Assembly: GCA_947359465.1 (NCBI GenBank)
Contig: OX375873.1
Location: 138,753,916 to 138,817,915 of the forward strand
Source of the DNA: Metellina segmentata
Lineage: Eukaryota > Arthropoda > Arachnida > Araneae > Tetragnathidae
Length of the DNA stretch: 64,000 bases
Direction of reading: 5' to 3'
A program made the position numbers and the translations under genes. The notes under the pieces were generated by a model that saw only the letters and a list, made by a program, of their open reading frames with translations, was not told the DNA's origin and ran no database searches. Shown in pieces: positions 1 to 10,414 of this stretch (the first letter of the stretch is position 1; each line of letters begins with the position of its first letter).

Positions 1-945
1 AGAAAAAAAAATGCTCCAATTTCGCATTTATAAAAGCAATTCTAAATATAAAAACATACCCACTCTCAAATTCTGTATATGCCTAGTGGTAGTCCGAACT
101 CAACGAAACCTATTTAGCGATATGTTACACAAAATTGCTCCAAATATACTCAAAACTAAGCAAATAAACTTTCTAGACTGGTTCATAGGTACAGTCGTAA
201 AAAAAAAAAAGACCCGAACCACCTCCTTTAATTAGAGCACTATTCATAATTAAGCCAATTCAAAGGTATAATTCAATAGGGAAAACGGTCGTCTGCAAAT
301 TTAAATCCAAAACATGTTCGTAAGGGAACATCTTCATATCAAATTTAACACAAACTACAAAATTTCTAACAGAAACACCATATTTTTGTGCCATAATCAG
401 ATTGTGCAAGGCTAAAATAGTCCAAATATACAATTTTATGAATATCCGGAGGTATTCAATCTTCAAGTTAGTGTCAATTTTAGGGATCATCACATAGCGT
501 CGCTATTCGTAAATCGAGATTATTTGAAGTTATGATCACCCGAATTTCATATTTGAACACTACTCCAAACACATTTTCTGGCGATTCGATAATTGTAATT
601 TCTATGCAAGTACAAAAGATCCGATAAATATCATTCGGTTCCAATTTATAGTTTTTTTCCAAACATAAATTTAATAATTATCATTCCATACTAAAATCAA
701 TTTTTAAAATAAAATATTAGGTGGATTGTGCTTGAGTTGTTTAACAGTAACATGGTACAAAATATCAGTGCTATAGAAGTATTATTTAGGAAGATATGCA
801 TAACAGTCTAATAAACGGATTTTACATATCAGGTCCAATCTTTCTCTAATAGCTTTGAAATTATAAGATTAAAAAACATGAAATTTGGTAACTGAAGTTT
901 AATTTTGAAAAAGATTCGAAATCGTGTATAGAAATATGGGGTTTT
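1..945. other. AT-rich DNA, no gene seen
   Basis: No exon, transposon end or tandem repeat is recognised. The short open frames are low-complexity and show no domain. Confidence 0.5.
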
Positions 946-996
946 AATTGAAGATTATGAAGTTCAATTGAATAATGAACTTCATAATCTTCAATT
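946..996. repeat. Perfect inverted repeat, 21-bp arms, 9-bp loop
   Basis: The arm at 946-966 is the exact reverse complement of 976-996, with loop 967-975. It could form a hairpin. No flanking element was recognised. Confidence 0.9.
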
Positions 997-1414
997 GAAT
1001 CTCTAAACACAATTGAAGCTTCATAAGCTGAATTGAATATGAAGACGTCCCCTTATACAAATATTATGCATTGAAATTATAGAAGACGTTAGTTCCTGTC
1101 AAACGCCATCTTTGAGTTTTCTCTACTGTTAAAAATACTCGAATGAAAAAGGTTGGTTGGTTTTTTCCACGACATTTGTGGTTTATATTCAAAAGGTATT
1201 CCTAAGGTTTCAACGTGTTAATCTGCTAACCATTGATTCGGATGCTTTTGCTTTCGAGTTTTTCCATGACTTGGCGAGCAAACTTAGAAATTAGCATCCT
1301 TTTTCCAATTAAAGCCAATCCTTAAAATATTTCTACGTTCTGAAAAAGGGAAAAACAAGTTTTTTTGAAGGAACTCCGTAAAATTCTTAAAAGTTTGCAG
1401 TTATGACACACAAG
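997..1414. other. No recognisable feature
   Basis: AT-rich sequence between the palindrome and the first SINE remnants; nothing further can be supported. Confidence 0.4.
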
Positions 1415-1500
1415 TAGCTAGGTAGGTATTTTAATTACGTCGTATTGGAGAAACACAACGGGCTATTGAAAACGGAACGGGAGAAATCCCCAAGGGAATC
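1415..1500 (-). mobile_element. SINE-B 3' end fragment
   Basis: Antisense SINE-B tail: a GGTAGGTA run, then TTTTAATTACGTCG and the conserved CAACGGGCTATTG block. It is followed at once by SINE-A sequence, so this copy is broken. Confidence 0.75.
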
Positions 1501-1526
1501 ACAGACTATTACTGAGAGGCTGGTTT

Positions 1527-1633
1527 GGTTGGTTTGGTGCTTTATGGTACAAGCACTGAATTCGGTCAAGCTGCGCTATACACAATACACCGATAAGTAA
1601 AAGAAAGTGAAAAGGAGAAAGAAGAGGCAAGAG
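1527..1633 (-). mobile_element. SINE-A 3' half
   Basis: Reads antisense: GGTTGGTTTGGTGCTTTATGG, then CAAGCTGCGC and an A/G-rich GTGAAAAGGAGAAAG stretch, which is the reverse of the SINE-A 3' end. It lies between two SINE-B pieces. Confidence 0.7.
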
Positions 1634-1635
1634 TA

Positions 1636-1932
1636 ATGGGTAGTATTTTAATGAGTGTCGCACTGGAGCAGCACAACGGGCTACTGGCGATGGAACGGAA
1701 TAAATCTAAGGTGAAAGACTCAAGGACAACACCATGTCATTTTAAATCACGGCCAGATGACGAGGTCACAACCTACTCTCCAAACTTCCACACTAAGCTA
1801 ACGTAAGTATATTTGAGGCCACGACGGATTTATCGTGCATCAGCCTCCTTTGTGCACGACGATCTTTGGTTGGACTCGGACTCCCAACCATCCAGTTGTT
1901 AATTCGTTACTCTTCCGAACGGGCCCCCGGCC
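1636..1932 (-). mobile_element. SINE-B, nearly full length
   Basis: Antisense copy running from the tail (TTTTAATGAGTGTCGCACTGG) through the body (GGCCAGATGACGAGGTCA, CTCTCCAAACTTCC, GGCCACGACGG) to the tRNA-like head (GTTACTCTTCC). The head carries degraded A- and B-box-like sequence, as in tRNA-derived SINEs transcribed by RNA polymerase III. Confidence 0.8.
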
Positions 1933-2059
1933 ACTCATGATACATTTATTTGAGTAAAATTTTCTATTCGCAGCTATTTCAGCACTTTTTTCTCAACCTA
2001 TTAAAAGCAAGAAATCTTGAAAAATTTCAGTCCTGATTCATAATCTTCTGCATGAGCAA

Positions 2060-2127
2060 ATGACCAGAGCCTCCCACCCAACAGACTATTATAATTCAAA
2101 TCATTCGAACTCGTAACTCTCCGGCCC
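2060..2127 (-). mobile_element. SINE-B head fragment
   Basis: Contains TCGAACTCGTAACTCTCCGG, a decayed copy of the SINE-B B-box region. It ends where the 500-bp repeat begins. Confidence 0.5.
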
Positions 2128-2619
2128 AGGTGCAGAATTATATTCAGTGTTCTGCAACACAACTCCAAGCAATTGAAAAAGTTCTGCACGCATTTTGTTC
2201 GAATTTTGAAACTGCAGTCAAATCAAAAACAGACGTAAAACACAATTATCGTCTCAATATGTATTACATGTTTGTTATAAAACACACATCAAAATTAATT
2301 AACTTACTTTATTTAAAACCGAGGCATACTTTCAGAATTTGTAATTCTGTCGATAATTTTTTTAAGTTAAATATTTTGTCATTGACGTAGATGTGTTATT
2401 TATAAAGTGTTTGTGGTCATTTGGGGCGGTGTAGGGAGGTTATTCAGTTGCTAGAGAAGAAAAAAAAGGAGTGACAAGAAGCGCGTTTTGCACTACAGAA
2501 CATCGTAACTTAAAACTAAAAAAATCGGCCCAAATTTTGATAAAATTAAGGAAAAATTGTTCTGCAAAGACTTTGTTCTGCGACGTAAGTCGCAGTTTTA
2601 AGCACTTTCTGCTCCCGAG
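2128..2619 (+). repeat. 500-bp dispersed repeat, copy 1
   Basis: One of three copies in the window (also about 12160-12597 minus and 34409-34897 plus). It starts near GGTGCAGAATTATATTC and ends near TTTCTGCTCCCGAG. Shared landmarks are GTTCTGCAACAC, CATTTGGGGCGGTGTAG and CATCGTAAC. No protein domain is seen. CTCCGG occurs on both sides, within flanking SINE-B head sequence, and may be a short TSD. The ends share only GCAGAA in inverted orientation, so the class is unknown. Confidence 0.75.
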
Positions 2620-2634
2620 ACCTCCGGTTGCTAG

Positions 2635-3100
2635 TAGGGATGCGACATCGTTTACAAACATAGATGTTTTGAAACATCGATGTTCAAAATTAAAACATCG
2701 ATGTTGATAATACATCGACCCAAAAATATCGATGTTTTTAAAATTCAGTGTATTTAAACTTTTCCCCCCATTTCTTAAAACTGGTTTAGCAACTAGTGAT
2801 GCGATATCGGCTCCAATACATCGATGTTTTTTTCTAAAACATCAATGTTTAGAAAACATCGACAGCGATGTCACATCCCTACTTTTCAGACCCTTCATCC
2901 TTGTTCACTTTGGTCTAAAAGTATGTTCAATTTGCTGATTATGAAAATTATGCTACTTGGTTATTTTTAAAAATTTTATAACTGTACTTTTTTATTTGAA
3001 AATAAAACATCGACAGCGTAAAAACATCGACAAATATAAACATCAATGTTACAAAAAACATCGATGTTTTGAAAACATCGACAGCGATGTCGCATCCCTA
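2635..3100. mobile_element. hAT-type MITE with 8-bp TSD
   Basis: The ends are TAGGGATGCGACATCG and its inverse CGATGTCGCATCCCTA. The 8-bp GTTGCTAG is repeated exactly at 2627-2634 and 3101-3108. Eight-bp TSDs and a TAGGG end fit hAT elements. The inside is full of ATCGATGT palindromes and carries internal copies of the terminus near 2796 and 2881. There is no transposase. It sits in the tRNA-like head of a SINE-B. Confidence 0.85.
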
Positions 3101-3140
3101 GTTGCTAGTGCGTTACTCTTCCACATGGTCCAACAGAGTA
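3101..3140 (-). mobile_element. SINE-B head fragment, right of the MITE
   Basis: GTTGCTAGTGCGTTACTCTTCC matches the SINE-B head and continues the piece interrupted by the MITE. Confidence 0.6.
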
Positions 3141-3224
3141 GTGGGATAAAAGCAGAAAATGGTGGATCCATTGTGCATCCGGGGAGCTCTAACCCCGTGA
3201 CTTTCGCACAGAAATAAACCAGAC

Positions 3225-3305
3225 TAAATTTTAGAGTCATTGGAAGTGAGCAGTCTCCAACTCACAGGTTGCTAGCTCAGTGGGTAAACCCCACTGAGCC
3301 ACCCT
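3225..3305 (-). mobile_element. SINE-A head fragment
   Basis: CCAACTCACAGGTTGCTAGC then CAGTGGGTAAACCCCACTGAGCC matches the antisense SINE-A tRNA-like head. The body is missing. Confidence 0.65.
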
Positions 3306-4555
3306 GAGAAATTAATGCTACGATAATTTGAAACCTGATCTCATCATGTAAATGCCACTGAAAACGAAATGTGTGCAAACGAAATTCACGAGAATAATTT
3401 TCAATGAATCCATTTCCTTGACGCATAATGGAAGTACGATTCCTTTCAAATGAAGATCGTCAGGAAATTCATTCCAACCCTGCGGATCTGCGGATGTAAA
3501 TGAGAAGATTAATTAAAACCCGGTTCGAAATTTCCCAACTCCCCGGGGGGCCTGCCCGAGACCTTGGAGCTGCGACGTCTCGCTTTCCAATTTTCTTTTG
3601 TCTTTGAAAATAATCTCCAGAAGGCTCGGTCCGCTTATCCGGATCACTCCGGTTTCCTTTATTAGTTCTTAGAAGATTCGTTTCCGGTGATTACGGGAAA
3701 CGGCGCGAAAAGACTGCAATGGCGATGATTTATGCGCGGCAGAGGGCATTGTTTGCTCTTCAGCGATCAGAGATGTCTTCAAAGACACCCATCGCCTACG
3801 AGGTTCTTTTGTTTTCGAAAATGTCTCGAGTGTTCTTTTCGAAGAGTTCGAATCGTGTTCTTGTTGATTCGAAATTTATTGCGGAAGCTTTATCGTACTT
3901 TTGCTTTGAGTAAAACCGTAACGACATATTGAACAAACGAGGCCTTTTTATGTGCCTGTCTTTCGATTTCAAAACCAAAATATGGATATTTCCACTACCG
4001 AATAATGTTTCAGTGATCCCTTAAAGGACTTTTATTCTCTTACATCAACTCGAAAGTCATCAAAACGAAATTAAACAAAACTAAAGCGTTATAATCTTTA
4101 GGTAAGGTAAGGTCATTTTAATTAACGTCTTACTAGAGTAACATAACCTATTGACGACTATGACAGTTAGGGAAAATTCCTTCTGAAAATGCATCCCTTT
4201 TTCATGAAGACTTGGCCCTTCCAAACTGCATTCTTTCCCCTAGTACCAGGCTAAATGTGGGGGGGGCCACTTCCATCTGCATTCTTTCTCTCAGAACTTG
4301 CTTTGATGATGGCGTCCGTTACAATTGTATTCTTTATTCTACTATAAGCATAGATGACAGGGCCCTTCCCAACTGAAATCTTTGCCCCGTGACAATTTAG
4401 AATAAGGGGTGTAGTTCCAGTTCTAGTGACTATGTCCCATACTTCTGCACTCTCTGCTCCAGTGATTGGAAGCTCAGATGATAGGGCCCCTTATGAAACA
4501 AAATATCTATTCTAAAGATTCAGTTTAGAACAAAATGTTTACATTTTTCCTTTTT
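3306..4555. other. No assigned feature; moderate-GC patch
   Basis: Unique-looking sequence. The stretch 3400-3910 is less AT-rich than its surroundings, but no convincing splice-flanked exon or domain was found. Confidence 0.35.
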
Positions 4556-4559
4556 CTTT

Positions 4560-4800
4560 CCCTATATGACCACGGTAGCTCGATTGACAGATTAACAAAC
4601 GGAGAGTTTCGAGTTCAAATAAAATAAAAGTCGGGGCCACAAATGTCATCACGTTGACGTGGTCTGGAAGTTTGGATAGTGGGGTGAGAACTCAGGTGTT
4701 GTCCTCGGTTCAAAATGACGTGGTACTGTCCTCGGATCTTTCCCTTCTTGATCGATCCCTGACCGTCGCCAATTGCCCGTTGTGTTGTTCCAGTGCCGCG
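4560..4800 (+). mobile_element. SINE-B copy
   Basis: Sense copy: degraded head (TTTCGAGTTCAAAT), then GGCCACAAATGTC, GTGGTCTGGAAGTTTGG, CAAAATGACGTGG, GTCCTCGGATCTTTCCC and GCCCGTTGTGTTG. Confidence 0.8.
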
Positions 4801-4918
4801 GACATAAGAAACACTGACTTCCGCAAACGTGTTCCACTCGATCAAATATAATGAAAAACTTAGTTTTCGACGAAGGTTTATTTTTAAAACTAAGAAAAGA
4901 TACTAGGTTGGTAAGTCG

Positions 4919-5088
4919 GATTTTTGTGGCGCATATTTGGTCCAGCTGTGCCAAATACAAGACAAAAAGCGTTAAGTAATGGAAAAACACGTATTGCACA
5001 AGAGAGAAATACACCCAGGAGGGAAACGAACTTGCTCCGCCTACAACTCGCAAGTGTCTAGTGCAGTGAGTAAATTCACTGAGCCACA
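4919..5088 (-). mobile_element. SINE-A, nearly full length
   Basis: Antisense: GTGGCGCATATTTGG and CCAGCTGTGCCAAATACAAG (3' end), GAGAGAAATACACCCAGG (middle), then CGCCTACAACTCGCAAG and CAGTGAGTAAATTCACTGAG (tRNA-like head with B- and A-box regions). Confidence 0.8.
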
Positions 5089-5109
5089 TAAGAGACTTAG
5101 GTAGCTGAA

Positions 5110-5568
5110 CAAACTCGTTTCACACTTCCTATGCACCTTATACTTGATCCCGGAACCATGATACTGGAAACTTCCAATATGGTGGTGGGGGCTACAGAGG
5201 ACACATTGTACACCCCTGATCGATGTTAATACGATATTCCTACAATACGATGCTAATGTCCGTAAAAAAAAAGACTCACTGTATTGGAATTGCAAAATCA
5301 GTTACCTATCCTCTTTGGGGACTGAGTGAAATGACTTGAGACCATCTCAAGAACTGCCCTAAACTTTTTGACACAAAAACTAAGAGCACTGTATATATTG
5401 AAACACTTGGAAGGTTGGTAGGCAGTTGCTTAAACTTTACGTTGCGGCACTCTTTGGGGAAAGGTAAAAGGTCGCTCTGGTGATATCTATCTCACGCCAA
5501 ACGATAAGCCACACAATACAATAAAAGGAAATCGTCAGTCGTAAATGCCACTCAAGGATCTATCGCTC
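5110..5568. other. No recognisable feature
   Basis: Spacer between SINE-A and SINE-D with no exon or element end recognised. Confidence 0.4.
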
Positions 5569-5580
5569 AAGTTAGGTAAT

Positions 5581-5856
5581 GCCGACCAACCGGTCTAGTG
5601 GTCAAGGTGTTGGCCTCTGTATCGGAAGGTTCCTGGTTCGAATCCGGGTCAGGGCATGGTTGTAAATTGTGCTGTCCTTTGTTAGGGACAATGATGGTCC
5701 ACCCATTGGATGCCCCTTAACAAGTGACCATCACTTCTGGCCTTGTATAAGGCTACAATGACTTCGGTCAATTCTGTACTGTATTGTATTTCTGTATTGT
5801 ATCATGTATTGTATTTGAATTTGTAATCTGTACCCAGCCATGCCATTGGGGAAAAA
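5581..5856 (+). mobile_element. SINE-D, complete with 12-bp TSD
   Basis: The tRNA-like head is GGTCTAGTGGTCAAGG (A-box region) followed by GGTTCGAATCC (perfect B box). This is the head used by SINE-C, but the body is unrelated: CACTTCTGGCCTTGTATAAGG then CTGTATTGTATTT repeats, ending GGGGAAAAA. AAGTTAGGTAAT is repeated exactly at 5569-5580 and 5857-5868, so the ends are well fixed and the copy is probably young. Confidence 0.9.
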
Positions 5857-5944
5857 AAGTTAGGTAATTAGGTACGGAGTGTCGGAGAGATGCAGACGAA
5901 AGAGCCGTTCTGTGAGACGATTTAAAAAATCTATGCACCGCAGG

Positions 5945-6230
5945 GTAAAGGTTAATAAACGTCGAACTGGAGCAACACTATGGGCTATTGGCGACGGTCC
6001 AGGTTCAGTCCCCAAAGGAAAGAACCGAGGACAACACCACATCATTTTGAACCACGGTCAGATGACGAGGTCAAGCCTGATGTGGCGACCCACTCTCCAA
6101 ACGTCTACTCCACGCGGGCATCTGAGGCCCTGACGGCTTCAACGCTCATCACCCCCCTTTGTACACTACGGTATTGATTGGATTTGAACTCGCAACCCTC
6201 CGGCTGCCGATCCGTTACTCTTCCAACAGG
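5945..6230 (-). mobile_element. SINE-B, full length
   Basis: Antisense from TTAATAAACGTCGAACTGG through GGGCTATTGGCGACGGTCC and CCACGGTCAGATGACGAGG to the head CTCGCAACCCTCCGG and GATCCGTTACTCTTCCAAC. Confidence 0.85.
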
Positions 6231-6244
6231 AAACAAATAGCCGA

Positions 6245-7002
6245 GATGGGGCACAAAAATATATTTAAGGCACGAAAATAAACTGAAATACCTAGTAAAA
6301 CTCTTGCGTACACACAAAAAGCGTTCATCTATTTATTTTTTAACTATCGGGTCACATTACTGATCTGTGTGCGTTTTCGTGAACAAACTTCTGTTAGCAT
6401 CAACACTTAATAATTCGAAGTGTTGATGCTAACACTTCTAATCTGTCACATCTCCCATTTTGTTGTTCAACCTGGGCATTCACGGAACTCTTTTTTTATC
6501 TCAGCGCAAATATTTCTACGCACATCGGAAGAGGTACCTCGAATAAATCCTTTCCCGAACATTGCACCTAATCCTTGAATGCTCTTACTGGCCACGACTG
6601 CCATTCGTTACTTCGTTTTGCCGGTGAAGTGTTGTTTCCCTGGAGTGTACTATCGCCCGTGTTGGGGGAGGAAGCAGTCCACCGAACCCAATTACGACAG
6701 GACGCAATAACGGTGCGAGGCACGCGTTCTCCATCTATCTGGAATTAGAGAAAACAGTCCTCTATTGCTTCATCCGACATTTTCTACACCTTGCGTGAGT
6801 GCCCCTTGCTTCCTCGAACGGTGGGGAAATGTTTATGGAGAAGACAGTAATACTGGGCTCAAAATGTTTACAAAAATACTGGTTGGTGGATTTGGGTTTA
6901 ATGGCTCGATGCTCATCAAACACATGGCAGTATGTATCCCAATAGCAGATAGATAAAGTATTAGCAGGTTCTTTTGTCCGACACATAGTAAAATACATAC
7001 TT
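6245..7002. other. No gene seen; contains a short palindrome
   Basis: Apart from the hairpin at 6392-6434 nothing was assigned. Around 6480-6830 the sequence is less AT-rich, but no exon can be supported. Confidence 0.35.
6392..6434. repeat. Perfect inverted repeat, 17-bp arms
   Basis: Arms 6392-6408 and 6418-6434 are exact reverse complements separated by 9 bp. Confidence 0.9.
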
Positions 7003-7014
7003 TAAATGTTAAAA

Positions 7015-7172
7015 CTTGTATATTGAATATTATTGAGTGCATTGAATAATATTGAGTGCATTGAATATTATTGAGTATATTGATTGTTATTGAGTAGATT
7101 GAATATTGTTGAGTATATAGAATATTATTGAGTATATTGAATAGATTGTTGAGTACATTGAGTATTAAAATA
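7015..7172. repeat. AT-rich tandem repeat, unit about 19-20 bp
   Basis: Degenerate repeats of TTGAATATTATTGAGTGCA, with the variant TTATTGAGTATATTGA, run through the interval. Confidence 0.85.
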
Positions 7173-7179
7173 AATACTC

Positions 7180-7490
7180 AACAAGCGACCCGATTAAATA
7201 GGGAAATATGAGGTTTTTGGTTCATAGTTAAAAGATTTGATGAAGTTAAAGACATAACAGATAAAAAAATAATACCAAAATTAAAGAAGCGTATGCTTTT
7301 CAAGAATTTGAAAATATCTGGAGGGGGAATTGCCTCGATCAAACATTGCAAATTTAAAATTGTTTGATGAAAAAATGTGGTATTTGACGCTTAAAAATTG
7401 AACAATAAATTAAAATACGTCGGATAGTAAAAGGGACAACACACGTACCACACACAGACAGTCTCTCCGAATAAAAAATGCCTGTCGGAT
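7180..7490. other. No recognisable feature
   Basis: AT-rich spacer with no recognised element. Confidence 0.4.
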
Positions 7491-7502
7491 TGGATTGGAA
7501 AT

Positions 7503-7555
7503 CGGGGTTTTATTGCGCAAGGTCCAAAAGCGGACAAGCTGCTCCAAAGATGCCT
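7503..7555 (-). mobile_element. SINE-A 3' end fragment
   Basis: GGGGTTTTATTGCGCAAGG then GCGGACAAGCTGCTCCAAA is a decayed antisense SINE-A terminus. Confidence 0.45.
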
Positions 7556-7853
7556 GTGAGTAAAACATGCGTGTCCTATTTTAATGAGTTAAAGAAACAT
7601 CGGAGTGTCGTACAGGCAAGATACGCTTTTGGACAATCTTTCCTATACGAGACAGATTCAATACGATACGAACGACAAATATCCAAAGAAATGATTGGAT
7701 GGATGTTGTGGAGCTTGTTGTGACTTTCATTGCTTCTGTTGTTCTATCATTCCTTCCACACGACGTGTCGAACAGCTTGGAGATCATCGTATGGAATTCG
7801 AAAAGGGAATTTTGGACATAGGAATTGATTGTTTGAATTTTCAGGGCTCAAGG

Positions 7854-8182
7854 AAAAGCCGAGCAACTGGTCTGGTGGTTAAGGTGTTAGCCTCTGGATC
7901 GGAAGGTTCCTGGTTTGAATCCGGGTCAGCCATGGATGTTTGTAAGCGTATGGTGTAGAAGCGGCTTGTGCACCTTAAATCTGTCGTGGTCGAAAGTCCT
8001 CACGTTGAGTTAGTGTGTGGACGTTTGGAGAGTGGGGGTACCAACTCAGAGGTTACCTCATCATCTGACCGTGGTTCAAAATTACGTGGTGTCGTCCTCG
8101 GATCCATTGATCCCGGATCGTCGTCAATAACTCGTTGTATTTCTCTTGTACGACGTTAATTAAAAATTATCATGTATTTAGA
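7854..8182 (+). mobile_element. SINE-C, full length with 8-bp TSD
   Basis: The head GGTCTGGTGGTTAAGG and GGAAGGTTCCTGGTTTGAAT matches the SINE-D head. The body shares SINE-B landmarks (TCTGTCGTGG, CATCATCTGACCGTGGTTC, GTCGTCCTCGGATC, TACGACGTTAATTAA). GCTCAAGG repeats at 7846-7853 and 8183-8190. Confidence 0.85.
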
Positions 8183-8230
8183 GCTCAAGGGCCAGGTTTG
8201 GCGAAGCATAGACAAACTATTGGATTGAAA

Positions 8231-8283
<53 letters not shown>
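8231..8283. repeat. (TA)n microsatellite
   Basis: An uninterrupted TA run of about 50 bp. Confidence 0.97.
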
Positions 8284-8285
<2 letters not shown>

Positions 8286-8341
8286 TAATTTATTCATAAA
8301 TTTAATACTAATAATCTGATGTCAATAAAAATATATCTGGA

Positions 8342-8670
8342 TTTGGTAATTTTTAGTTAACGTCGTACTAGAGCAACACAACGGGCTATTGACGACGGTC
8401 CGGAATCAGTCCCTTAAGGGAAAGATTCGAGGACAACACCTCGTAATTTTGAACCACGGTCAGATGGCGAAGCAACACCTGAGCTGGCACCCCACTCTCC
8501 AAACTTCCACGCCAACCCAACGTGAGGACTTTCGGCCACGACAGATTTAAGGTGCACCAGCCGCCTCTACACCATACGTTTACAAACATCCATGCCCGGA
8601 CCCGGATTCGAACCAGGAACCTTCCGATCTAGAGGCTAACACCTTAACCACTATACCGGTTGGTCGGCAA
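8342..8670 (-). mobile_element. SINE-C, full length with 9-bp TSD
   Basis: Antisense from TAGTTAACGTCGTACTAGAG to the head, with GGATTCGAACCAGGAACC (perfect B box inverted) and CTATACCGGTTGGTCGGC. ATATCTGGA repeats at 8333-8341 and 8671-8679. It has opposite orientation to the copy at 7854, about 160 bp away. Confidence 0.9.
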
Positions 8671-8927
8671 ATATCTGGAAGAGGAGGGATCACTCATAAT
8701 CATTAATATTAGGGTTAGCAGTACCAAAGGGGTTGAGTCGAATGACATTCACTTAAAATGCGTGTAACGGATGGGATTGAATCAAACGTCGTGGGACATG
8801 TTGAATTTTAAACATAATTTAAACTTACCTACAGTAAAATAAGCCTTATAACTAAACCTACAGTATTACCAATGGGTAGAGAAAAGGTCTCGATTTCGTT
8901 TCGAACAGAAACTTGATTCGTGTTCTT

Positions 8928-9026
8928 AGTTGGTAGTCTCCGATTAGCAACCACAGAGTCGCCAGTTCTAGTCTCGATCCAACTAGACCGTCGTGTGCTT
9001 GGGGAACGTTAAATGTGTCGTAGCCT
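8928..9026 (+). mobile_element. SINE-B 5' fragment
   Basis: GATTAGCAACCACAGAGTCG, CCAACTAGACCGTCGTGTG and GTTAAATGTGTCGTAGCC match the SINE-B head and the start of its body. Confidence 0.6.
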
Positions 9027-9214
9027 GTTATTAAATATTGCAGTTAAGTCTGTTACGGCGCAGAAACCAGATCTTGCCAAACTGGCGCCTTCAATATGTT
9101 TTCGGTCAAGTAAATGGACATACACGTAGAAGGAAAGTTATACTGACACAGAATATACAAACTCAGGTTAGTTATAGGAATCGAAAAGTAGATCATGTGG
9201 GTCGAGGTAAACCA

Positions 9215-9440
9215 TCTTGTATTGTTGCGAATTAGCAAATCGGATGATTGCGAGTTCGACACTCGATGATCCCAAAGAACGTCCTTTCTGTGAGTGCGAT
9301 AGAGGGTTCTGAATTCGAACCCAACCAGACCGTCATGTACGTTGAGGCTTGTGCACGTTTAAACCTGTCGAGGTCTCAAATATCCTCACGTTGCCTTGGT
9401 GTTAGCGAGTGGGGTTCACCTCGCACCCCATCCCAGACCA
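9215..9440 (+). mobile_element. SINE-B remnant, possibly two pieces
   Basis: Head-like sequence (GCGAATTAGCAAATCGGATG, GATTGCGAGTTCGACACTC) is followed by a second head-like CGAACCCAACCAGACCGTC. The body then reads GCACGTTTAAACCTGTCGAGG and CTCACGTTGCCTTGGTG. Confidence 0.6.
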
Positions 9441-9445
9441 AGGCT

Positions 9446-9600
9446 GTTTTAGGTTTTATGGCGCGAAGGCCAAGTTTGGCCAAGCTGCGCCAAACACAAG
9501 ACAATATCGACGGATGTAAAAAGCAAAAATCAGAAGCGTAGGCTAGAGTAAAACAGAAGAAAAAGCACAAATCACATGGGTATTGATTCCACCCTGGGCA
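9446..9600 (-). mobile_element. SINE-A copy lacking the head
   Basis: Antisense: GGTTTTATGGCGCGAAGGCC, GGCCAAGCTGCGCCAAACAC and an A-rich middle, ending at GATTCCACCCTGGGCA (B-box side). The tRNA-like A box is absent. Confidence 0.8.
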
Positions 9601-10007
9601 TTTTTCTCTCTTTTTTGTATAGGTAACAATTTCTCTCTTTTTTCATAGGTAACAATTTTCTTGAGTATGTTCATTTACTCGTTGGCACATCTTTACTAGC
9701 GAACCTATACGAAATATAATTATTTCCCTCTTGTATTAGAAATTAAATATGTACATTATTCATAGTTAATACTTTTAGTTTTCGGTATTTAAACGTTGAC
9801 GATTTTAATACCGAAAAAGTACCTATCTAAATTTCGATACGGTTGGTCAAAAATTGTCGAAGTTATCTGAAATGAATTATCGATCTGAAATTGGATCTGT
9901 CGCTACACAGTTTTATTACTTACCACTGTTGGTTGTATCGAATGTAGAGTCGGTTGAATTGAGTGTAGAATCGGACGCGTGTTGGTTGTATTGAGTGTAG
10001 TTAACTA
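9601..10007. other. No recognisable feature
   Basis: AT-rich sequence. CTCTCTTTTTTGTATAGGTA and CTCTCTTTTTTCATAGGTAA at 9607-9655 form a local duplication of about 28 bp. Confidence 0.4.
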
Positions 10008-10187
10008 ATATGGCCCTGAGACATAAAGGCTCAGTAGCCTCAGTAGCCAAACAATACAAAACACAAAGCCAAGTATTGGACAAAAACACACAATGTAAGT
10101 TTAAATGAGAGAGAAGTAAGGAAGAAATCGAACCTACAACCCAACTTGCATGTTGATAGTGCAGTGGGCGAACCCACTTAGGCATAG
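10008..10187 (-). mobile_element. SINE-A copy
   Basis: Antisense SINE-A: degraded 3' end (ATGGCCCTGAGACATAAAGG), then GAAATCGAACCTACAACCC (B box) and GTGCAGTGGGCGAACCCAC (head). Confidence 0.75.
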
Positions 10188-10207
10188 AAAGAAACAATTT
10201 CGGTAAA

Positions 10208-10412
10208 GGTAGGTAGGCATTTTAATTAATGCCGAAACTGGAGCTACACATCGGGCTATTGGCGACGGTCCGGGAACAAACCTGAAGAGAAAGAACATAG
10301 CACATCATTTTTAACCATGATCAGGTGACGGGGCAACACCTGATCTTGTGCCCCAAACTTACACACCACGTCAACATCCCGGGAGTAGTAAGTGCTTAAA
10401 ACTGCGACGGAT
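10208..10412 (-). mobile_element. SINE-B 3' part
   Basis: Antisense: GGTAGGTAGGCATTTTAATT, GGGCTATTGGCGACGGTCC, TGATCAGGTGACGGGG and CACACCACGTCAACATCC. It is cut by the left end of the pogo-like element. Confidence 0.75.
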
Positions 10413-10414
10413 GG

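Noticed and set aside
5587..5655. tRNA gene (A and B boxes present)
   Set aside because: The head is followed by a SINE body and flanked by a TSD. It does not fold into a convincing acceptor stem and is repeated as a SINE-C/D head.
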